Shown: positions 41,301-52,184 of the stretch, in pieces | Numbering within the stretch: the first letter of the stretch is position 1 | How the letters are laid out: the number at the start of each line of letters is the position of its first letter | NCBI RefSeq assembly: GCF_023343835.1 | Contig: NC_064434.1 | Location: 14,613,505-14,677,504, forward strand | Reading direction: 5' to 3' | From: Lagopus muta | Lineage: Eukaryota; Chordata; Aves; Galliformes; Phasianidae | DNA length: 64,000 nucleotides | The notes under the pieces: model-generated | Databases searched by the model: none | What the model saw: only the letters and a program-made list of their open reading frames with translations | What the model was told of the DNA's origin: nothing | Position numbers and translations under genes: made by a program

Positions 41301-44300
41301 ACTTCAATTGGGATTTTTGTTTGTTTTTGATTTAGCTGGGGCCAAAACTCAAGTTCTGTGTAACCACGTTGAGAGGCACAAATCCAAAGGATGAAGACAA
41401 AGGTTTTTTGGTAGTTTTACACAAATATCACATAGCCCTCAGACACAAAACCAAATCCTATTTCTGAACATTCCAACAGCAGTTCAGAATACTTTTTTCT
41501 CAACAAGTACTTACTGAACTTGTTTTAACTTAGGTAATCAGCCTAATTAGACTGGTTAACAATTAAAGCACGGAAGGTCTCTGAGTGAACTGTGTTCTGC
41601 ACAGACTCCAATAATGTGAAACCTGAATTCTACAGTGTAAGAATAGATTTAATCAATTTATTAGTGCATTAATCAAAAATTAAAATACCACAAGATAAAT
41701 TAGCTGGTTGGTTTTTTTTTTTAATCTATTATTCAAAGAAAAAAAAAATTACCTCCACACAAAAGATCCTAAGATCAAGGCCATATAACTTCATCTTCTC
41801 TGGAAAGTGCTGATAAGCATTGAAATATGGAATATGACCTTCAACAACAAACCTGCGTAAAAAAGCGAACACAAACAGCAGTTAGCACAACAAAAGCATG
41901 TTTGTTCTACAATTAATCCATGTATCAATTTCTGGTTCAAAACAACATCTGTATTATACTGCCTAAGCAATACTATCTGAATTCCACACCCCTAAATGCT
42001 CCACAGGATGAACATCAGTTCCATCCTTTTAACGGGCCTTTAAATTCAAGCTCAGCTATGACTGACGAATGGTGATGTTACCACAGCATGCTTACAATCA
42101 GCAGGCTTGCATACAGTTTGTTCTGCACATTCTTCAGCTCCTGTGTTTTTGAAACTGCTTTCTTTCTTGTCTTTCTTTCTAAACGTTAATGCTATAAGTA
42201 AATTTTACAAAATGAAGATGAAACACCTTCTGTTGTGAGTGAGGCAATGGGGGGGAGGGGGGGAGTCAGAGAATTATGAGCACACACCCAGAACCACAAC
42301 TCTGATAATTACATTCTGTAGTCTGATTAAGGTAAAAAAAAATACAAAAAAAATACAATTTCAGTGAGCAATTATTTTGCATGCTAATAAAATCCAAAAT
42401 CATTTATTTTGAATTTGCACCCAAACAATGCATTTTTCACTAAAAACTGACTTGTAGTTTACAGTAGTATTTTGGATTTTTTTTTTCTTCCAGATCCTTA
42501 TTGTGGGATTCAGCAACATCTACCAATAACAAGACACCAGCACCTCCAAACCCTAGGCTTATCCAATACTGATGCCCACAACAGGCAAAGCAAGCACTGA
42601 ACAAGCCTGGATCTTCATGACAGAATGGGCACTGCTCTCGTTCCAGATTAAAGCCTACTAACAGCCTTCATAGGGCTCAGAACTGCCTTCCTGGATTACT
42701 TTTCTTCAGAATTTGAGTAATAATTTAGATCGGACTAAGTTAGCACTTCAAACAGATCAGACCGTTCTTTAAATGGTATCAGATCTGAAAACAATTTTCT
42801 CCCCTGTGCCAGCTGTGCCTTCTTTCTGCACAACATCCCTCTGATCTTGCTACACAGACTGGCAAGGTCTACAAACTCCTACAGTATTGGTAAAGCCAGG
42901 CTCTGCATCTGCTCCCAGCAGAGGACAGGACCTGCACGCCCTGATCACCGGAGAGGTCCCCTCCTAGCAGCTGACCAAGTTCCTCATAGCACACAGCCAT
43001 CTGTCACTGCCACTCACATCGTGTCTGGAGAACAAAACAAGACCAAGGCAGAAGAATGCCTTCCCTGACAGAGCGCTCACTTCTCCCCTCACACACAGCA
43101 GGGCACAAACCCACCTCTTCTTTTCCACTACAGCACCTCCATCACCCCTAGCTGGGTATTACAGAGTACGTGTAGGAAAACTGATTAAAATTCTGTTTTA
43201 AGAGCCAGTTACTGCAACTGGCAATGTGTGCTGCCCCACATGCTTGCTGAGGTTACCAGGCAGACCCAGCACCCGCTGTGTGCTTGCCACCCTGCCCGAT
43301 GTGCTGAGCAGCTGCCCGGCAGCTCTGTGCAACCAAATTGCAATAAACTGAACAATTTCAGCCTGAGGAATGGTTCGACAAGATGGACTGAAACAACCAA
43401 AACCATAATTGGCTGTACTTCCCTCCTCCTGTTCTGGCTGTGTGCTCCTGGAGCTTACCATTCTCTTCTACAAATTTAACTCACAGAAGCAGCAAAAGCG
43501 TCCCTGTGACCCTACTATCAGAAGGAAAGAAGGGTTTATCTGCTGTCATCTAACAATCAGAGGCTAACAGGCTGCTCACAAGTGCCACAACTGGCTTAGC
43601 AGTGCCAGGAAGAGGGAAGCACACAAGCGGCTCAGCTGATTGCAAGTGCTGCCTGACTTCTGGTAAGGAGCACTCACAAAATTAGCTGCCAGATCTGAAA
43701 GGTGGCTCCAAGAAACTGAGAGCAGCAACTCCTGAGCAAGCACAGCACCAGCTGGAGGACAAACAATCAAGGCACAGGGTGTGGTGTGGCCTCGATTGCA
43801 GCTAAACCACCCGTAACAGCTTGCTGCCTCCCAAATGGGAAATCCCACCCTCCCCACTGCCCTCTGCATCACACTCCTGTCTCCTCCCTGCTGACAAAAG
43901 CACTTGTGTCTCTTCTACTGAGGATTAGACTGAAAACAGTCTTTTGTTTTCTAGGGTTTGACTTAAAACAGACAGATTTCCAGACTGCTGACATTACTGC
44001 CAGCACAACGTGGTAAGGGATCATGTTGAAGCAAATTACACGGCACTAAAACGCCCACTGAAACTTTCTTCTGCAAATTTAGTTTTCTGCTCTGCTTTCA
44101 GCTAATGTATCAACAGCTAGGTGAATGCTAGTGCCCAGCACAAGAGAAAACAAGCAGTATCTATGCACAAAAGACAAACAACGCCTACAAAAGTGGTGGT
44201 TGTGTGTTTTTGGTTTTTTGCTCTTAAAAGTTCTCACTAACTTGGCTTTACCACGTCAAAGCATTGCAACTGCTGAAAAAACAATGACGACACCTATCCT

Positions 44301-47300
44301 AGCCTGAAATTACTGTCTCTGTGCAAAAAACATGCTCTTCTCTCAGGTGGAAAGCTGCTTCTATGTTTCAAAAATCCCTGAAACAGCATAAATACTCTGC
44401 TATGAATGCAACATGCCAATGATTCAGGATTTTAACACTTACTCTAAAAGCCTGGATTTGGAATGGAATTGAAAATAGTTTAACTGCCTGCTCTTCTTCC
44501 AGCCCTCTCATTTAACAGATGGGTGATCAAAACACTCACAGCACAAAGTTGTATCAGTGAAGTGCCTGAATGGCCCATACAGCACACAGCATATGTGCTT
44601 TTAATTACAGCAGCAGCATACATTAGTCAGGGCTAAGTGCAAAGAAAATCCTGCATACTACAAGGAAACGATGCATCTGTTAAAGCCACACAGCAATGCC
44701 ACAAACTGATTACAAGTTCAGTCTTGCCGGAGTAGCCGGGTATAACCTCATTTGAGAAGCAGTAGTTGTCAGCCTCTCGAAGCCTAGCACCTCGATCTTC
44801 TTCTCCCTCCACAAAACCCCCATTTTATTAATTAGTTACAGAATGCACTGCATGTAGAGAGAGCGTTGTGAGATGACTCACAGTGGAAAAGGATTTACTA
44901 TTACGCAGACTAGAGCAGAAGGTTGTTAAAATGTTATTTTTAAACCAAAAACGTCTCTTTCAGAGGAGGTAATTGTAGTGTTTTTCTGCTAAGTGTGTCA
45001 AGTAGCAAGGAGGAGTGTATTTTTGGTGTAGTAAATCCTTTAAAACTTGGCAGGCTGCCGCAGTGTGGTGCCTAAGCATGTGTCACAAGGGAGGAGCGGG
45101 AGTCAGCTGACTGCAGGCAGGGAGAAAACCAACTGAGGACAAAAAACAAGGCAGAACTTTGAAGCACAACTGTAATTCAGATGGTTTAAATAACACAATT
45201 TGCTTACAAAGATTTTAAAGGTAACGCTGAATATTTCATGTTTCCATCTCTGCTCTGTCGCTATTTTGATCTGTATCTCAACACATGCAAAAATGTTAAC
45301 GTTGTCTGAATTTTGAGCTTAAATATTCAGCCGTCAGAAAACAAGAGTTTGATGATAGTTCACGCAGTTTAGAATTCTCTGCCCTTCTTCATCAAGCTTG
45401 TGAAAGGAACTTAAGGGTAGGGAGGGAAACATGATAATGTAATTACAGTCTCCTACAACTATCGTAAAACTCTGCAATACAAACGGCAGTCTTTTAAACA
45501 TCACTTTTTGCATTTAATTCACTTATGTTCAGTGCATTTAAAGTCACTGAATCATTCCGATCCCCCACTGGATTCATGGCCTTATATAGTGTCTATTAAA
45601 CCCATACAACGTCCCTAATTAAATGATACATTCTTTCAAATCATCTTAATTCAGTTTCCAGTTATTAGTTTCTGATTATGCTTTTCTCTGCTGTATTTGG
45701 TACCTGATTTTTATTTTTTTACAAAGACAAAGGATGCTCTCCAGGTTCTGAATTTTCCTGGATTGTTTTTGCAGTCTCCAGATTTTGAAGACTCAAACAC
45801 AACAATACACCATTAATATGGAATCAACACAGTCCATCTCACTACTGCATTCTATTCTGACCTAAACTGACTTTCATAGCTTTTTGTTTTTGCCTTCTTA
45901 CTGAAAGTTGGTTTTGATTTCCGCTGTTTATTAACCTACTCAGTATTTACTTCTGTACTGCAGGATACTTACTCTGAATTCTGAATGCCATGGCATGTTG
46001 CTGAACATTTTAGAAGCATCTTTTACACAACAGCATATACAGTTATGCAAACATGCAACAGTTTGTGATTGATGAAGGCAACAGCCATCCCCTGAACTTA
46101 AATCAAAGGATTAAACATTAGTTTAACCAGTTTAGTGTACCCAGTATTAATTGCTATAGTTAGTTCAAGACATACAAACCTCTCCTGCCACAAAAGTACT
46201 TTTCATCGCTCTCAGAAAGCTTGTACAAAGCTAGCAAGTGCAGGGGGTTTGGCATCCAGAGAGGCACATCAGGGACTGGGATAAACTCACCTTGCATTAA
46301 ACCTTCAGCAGCAATACAAGTTACATCCATCACAAGTATTGCCTTGCCTTCTAGTCCACAGGTTATATACTTGGAAAAAAAAATTCAACAACTGAAGCCT
46401 ATCTTATCAACTGAATCTTGAATCAGTTTTTCCTTATTCTGTCCAAGTGCAATTTGATCTGCCCGCCTACAATTACCTGATCATTTTGGCAAGAAGAAAA
46501 AGACATTTTCCCCATATTTCTAGAAATGGACACTATTTCAACGACGGTTAAAAAAAATATCAGCATACGAAAGGTTTTACAGAGCAGCCCTAAGCATTTC
46601 TGAATGTAAGCTGCTTTGGTCTGATTTAAAATATTTATTGCTAACAACAGAAAAAAGTTGACAGCTTAATCCCTTAAGAAAACAAGGAATATATTCGTAC
46701 CCAAATCATAGGGGGGAGAAAAGAACTACATTGTCAGTAATAGCTTGACAATCCCCATATTTAGCATCAAACTATATCGTTACATTGTTTTATATCTACC
46801 CTATTAAAAGCTCTTTATTCTGAACTCTGATGATTACAGATACAAAGTCATAAAGACAAAGAAGAACTCACTATATCAATTTCTGAGCCCCACTCCATTA
46901 CGTGAAGCTACTTAGTTACCTTCCAGATCTCTGTATACTGCTGGCATTGTTTGCATGATGACACTGACGCAAGTCCCAGGGAACATTTACTCATTTAGTT
47001 TTGGCTTGCTGACAACAGCAAAAATAGCAAAAATGCAACCATGCCTATTGCTCCAGTGAATCTAAAGAAATTTCAAAGGAGAAGGACTAAAAGCTTCTTT
47101 AGCTGCTAAACCTTCTGCCTTGCAGGTCTTTGAGTTTCAGTGCAAACAACGGAAGAGAACGTTCTCTTGAAGCAGCTGCACAAATTCTTGTGTCACCGCA
47201 TAGTTATGGATATTAAACATAAGGTAACTCACTGAACAAATTAGTAACAAGGTAACAGTAAAGATCCCACTAAAAATATATATATTAGTTACAAAAGCAA

Positions 47301-50300
47301 CAGCCATCTCAGCAGAGACCATTCATACCTTAAGAGCTCAGATAACGTCATCGGTTCTTTCAGCCAGAGTAATGCCATGTAACAAAACGAAAGGGTCATT
47401 GGCATTGACATCCTCAATTTGTCCTTTCGGTTCTTCCTTACGTACAAGCTACCATCTACTGACCCAGAGCATACAGAGGTGCTTTCTTTGGTTTATGTTA
47501 AAAACAGAAGAGAAAAAAAGTAATTGATACAACATACACACAATCCATAGGGTACAGAAAACAAGACAAAGGAACATACAAGTACTCTTGTTCAGCAACT
47601 AATAACATTTCCAAATCATTACTCTGCAGTTGTCTGATAGTCAAGGTACTTCAGCTTCACTCTAGTTTATTCATTTGCCATTATGTAATAACCTGTCCCC
47701 TAAACAGCTATCTCAATTGAAACATTGAATCACATGAAAAGAGACCTCATTCAGGAACCCATAAAAACAGAACCCTTTGGTCTCTGGACCTTTTGGTGGG
47801 AGCAACACTTTCCAGCTTTTCAGAAGTCTGAGTTTAACCACAGTCGTGAGCTGGAAATACTATTTTCCATTTGACAGATAAGGAAGCAGTGGAGAAATGG
47901 GGAAAAATTCTATGTGCTTAAACCAACACCTTGGAGATGGGGATTAAAACATAGTTTTAAGCTTCTGCACTGTCAGAGCTTTGACAAGAACACAATCTAC
48001 ACTGCAGAGACTTTACTGAAGTTAAGGTGTGTATCCATCTGCCATAAAGTAGGTTGTTGGATATTTTTCATTTAAATTCAATAAAAAAAAAAAAAAGAAC
48101 TTGAGAACACAGAAGTATCAAATGGTAAAGAAGGTTAAAGAAAACCAAAACGAACCACAAAACAACCAAACCTTCCTATACTCTCACTGAGATGAATCAC
48201 CAGAGAGAAGCAGCAATGAGAAACTTAATTTATGGGATAGACTTTGAATTAAGAACCTTTTCAGCAGTGAAACCTCGGAGTTCAGGGAAGGAGGAACAAA
48301 AACTGAAAAGTTCTTCTTCCCTACATCATGAATACGCCAGGATAAACGAAAATGTTTTGTTTCTAAAGCACGCCAACACAAAACATCAACTCTGACTCTG
48401 TAGTGCCTTCTCCACAGTTCCCCAGACTGGGCAGAAAGTGTGAAGACTGACACACAGCTCCCAACCTGGGAGCTGCAGGGTCACAGCGAGCAGCCTGAGC
48501 GGGGAGCTGGGCAGCGCCGTGGTTAAGGCGGTAGGTGAAACCCAGGTCTGTGAGGTGGCAGCGGGCAGAGGTCTGGCACCCACTGACACACTGGCAGGCA
48601 GAACTGCAAGCGTTGTGTTTCTGGGTCAGAATTAGTCTTTGATGCCACCTACTGGCTCCTCAAAAGAGGAGACGGCACGCAGGGGACACAGACTACATGA
48701 GAGGATCCTGAGATGGCTGTTGCGCATAGGTGTGCTGGGGAATAAAGGCAGCAGCCTTCAGTTAATCCTTTTAGTCAACAGTTTCACCTTTTACATGGAT
48801 ACATGTGCTTAGGCAGCTTCACGACTGAAGCTTCATTATTAATTTCACATTCAACTCAATTTAGAATAATCCTCATTATATTTGTGGCTTTAATGATAGC
48901 ACACAATTTCCTTTTATTTCTTGTAGCTTACGCAAGACATGACAACATACAATTACACACATCTAATAATTTAAGAGTTTAATAGGCTTCCCTAGCAATA
49001 TCTCAGCACTACACTCAGTGGAATTTGCTATTATCCCCATACAAAAATAACCAAAAAATAATAAAACAAAAAAAACCCACAACAATTGCATGTTGGAGCA
49101 GCCTCTTAGGAGAGTGTTGAGGTTTCCAGTCTGTAGCAATAACAACTCAGTAGAAATGGCACTAGGAGGAAATGAATCAATCTTCACCACCATTTATGGT
49201 CTACCAGAACACATCTAGTATTATTTGTATCAAATTTCAATATAGTAAATAATCGCTGTGCTTCTTTGATTGCTCCAAAATATGCTTTTACTGTCACTGA
49301 GCTCTTATCTACTTCAAAGGCTTTTAGTGAAATAGGTAGGACTACTTAAAGGTTAATCTGTTCTCCACAACAACAGACCAAGGAGAACACATTACATTAC
49401 GGCCTGTCTTAATGCTGACTTTTAGATACATATAGGAGGCACAACTCCTAAAAAAGAAAGGAGCTCCTTTAGACATCTAAAAGGGAAGAATTCAACTGAG
49501 TATTTGCACTAGAATTTTTTCACTGTGTTCTTTCCTACTTAAGGAAAGAATTTGTAAAACGTATTTGTAAAATGCCCTGAATCTGCTGTGTATGAACACA
49601 CAGAGACTTTTTACCTGCAAATCTTAACATTTTAGTATATTAGAATGAAAAGTGCTTGCATTATGTTCTCAAAAGTTTATGTTGCTATTTTTGCCCTATT
49701 TCCCCCTTTCTAATCCTGTTCAAGACTTTTAGTTTCTTAATATTTCTAATTGCTGTAGCTCAAGTTTCTCATTCTGTTTTCATTTCTGGATTGTATGAAA
49801 TAAAAATATAGAAGGACAAAATTATATTACTTGGATGGTAGATGGACAATATCGCAGAAAAACAGAAGTAGAACATAAAGAGGACCTTTTAACGTGGGAA
49901 CAGTAAACACTGAAACAGACAAAGAAGGAAAAGACAAAGAATCAAGCTTAAAAGAACAATCAGAAACTCAAAGTGCAAGCAAAAACGTTCAAATATGCTT
50001 TGAGTTGTATTTCCATCATCAGACATCACAGCACTGCCTGAGATTATACTTGCCCACTAACACCAAAGACTCCAATTTTATGGAGTCTTTTCTTTTTTTA
50101 ATCAAAATGTTTAGAATTCTGTCGATGTTTTCAAGCTCATTTGTGAACAGAAAGGAGAATCTGAAGGAATGATACAAGATTTTGGATGAAAAAGGCTATA
50201 AGGGTAGTAAACATAATGCAGGACAAGGGATACAGAAGTACCAAAAACACTGTTAAAAAAAAAAAAAAGAAAAATACATATGGGACAGAGAAAAAAAAAC

Positions 50301-52127
50301 AACACATAACATGAAGAACATAAAGGAAACAAGAGAATCAACTTTTTTTTAAACAAAGAAGTCAGGACTTGTTAGGAACACGTAGCTTTGCAGACAAAAT
50401 AGCTTTTTCTTTCTACGTTCCAGACAGGATGCATGGGGCAACACGGCTAAAAAATACAACTTCCCTCTGTATTTCTAGATCACATTCAACTTTAGAGGGG
50501 AAAAAAAAAGTCTTCTGCTACAGATAGAATATAAAATACCTCCGTAGCAAATAGGATTGAAAACTCTACACTTTCCAGCTACACATCAAAAAGTCCTTCC
50601 AATTAATTCCACACAAATACACCCAAGTCATTACAAGAATGGTTTCCAGATACTTCACTTCATTGCTCCTACCTGAGACCTTGCCAACTGATGAGGCATA
50701 GCTGCAATCTGTCTGTAGATCCCCGTCACTTTCAGAGACAGATAAAAAATGAAGCAGGCTAGGTTGCTCTGGTTCACTGTCCATATCTGTACTGCTATCA
50801 CATACCTGTTTTTGTAAATATGACATAGTATTATCTACTGTTAGTAACTGTTTAATCTGAATAAACCAAATAAAGCACAACAGATAGAAGATCTAGTACA
50901 TGAAGTTGAAACCCAAGCTGTTCACATATTTACCTGCTCTATGAACCACCAGTATGTAAAGAAACCTTGAAAAAAAATTTTCTTTGTGATTCTGTTACAT
51001 CCCAATTGCCTACAATGACCAGAGAGGAGGTAATTTATAGAAGCAAAGCTTAATGAAATAAGTAACTTCAGGAGACTGGGCAACTTCAGGGACTGTGGTA
51101 TTCCATTTAGAAGACATTCTCACTGAAGTGAGATTAATGTGAGTTAGGTATGCAGCTTAAAGAAAGTTTTTTGTTGTTACTCTTTAAGAAAGATAACCAA
51201 CATCTCATAGGATCTGAGCTTTTCACTTACTGATAATGCCTTGATAGTTTCACCAGCTGGTCTGTTGCAATATGCCTGTTGGCTCTTCTGAAGGTAACGC
51301 CTCCAAAAATTGCACAGAATTTCATCCTGGTAAATACAAATGGACAGCGATTCGTACAAGGTTTACAGAGACAACGTTACGTTCTGAGAAAACAGAACCT
51401 AACAGAATTGCTAACTCAGGAACCTCAACAATATTCCAGCTCTGATTTCATTACCTCCAGTTTTTAATTCACGTTTTATAACTATGAGGAAAATTAAGTT
51501 TGATTACATGCACTCAGTATATATATATTTTTTAAGAGAGAGACTTGATTTACCCAAAAAATTACAGTATCCTTAAATAACACCCCTGCTGCACACTCAC
51601 AGTGTGCACAACTCACAGTTTGTAGGATCTCTACATACCTTCATTTGTGGGCACACTCCTAATGCTTCCAAAGCTTCAGCTTGTTGCTTTAGTACCAGCT
51701 GAAAGCCTTCACAAACATACCACTCCCAGCCTTCATCTATTAAAAAGAAAGTGTTTTTTAAACCTTAAGCATGGTATTTTCACTTAATATTCTGTTATCT
51801 TGTACCAGGACAGAGACATATCTCTATGAAATAAGTTCAGATACGAGAGCAAAGACCATTACACTGAATATTCCATTAATTTCCACTTACTCACAGGCTT
51901 CAGAAAGAAGAAATATTACTGAACAAGTGATGTTCTAACCACATTTCCAAATACTAATATATTTCACTATCATTTCTAACACAGCATTTGTAAATGAGGA
52001 GAGAGTTGCCTAGTGACCGATTTTAAAGTAGGACCTGCTGTTGAAAAAATGAGATGTCTTTTCTTCCCTATCTTGAGCATGAAAAGCTGAAACACACTGC
52101 ATTGCAGTACTTCATCAGGCAGATATT

Positions 52128-52184
<57 letters not shown>

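Larger units (their letters stand above)
23636..41752 (-). other. TAF1B intron 8 (18.1 kb)
   Basis: The largest intron, and the one that has accumulated most repeats: CR1 pieces at about 23988, 25850, 29205, 33045-34430, 39535 and 40652, a mariner 3' end at 24210-24330, and an A-rich tract at 31813-31970. No additional exon is needed: exons 8 and 9 join directly in frame. Confidence 0.8.

Noticed and set aside
48519..48590. Possible tRNA: GTGGTTAAGGCG resembles a serine tRNA D-arm
   Set aside because: No matching acceptor stem or convincing B box at the expected distance, so a functional tRNA is not supported.
50679..50805. Earlier donor (GTCTCA) for TAF1B exon 6
   Set aside because: It would put a TAG directly in frame at the start of exon 7; GTAGGA at 50672 keeps the frame and gives Val178.
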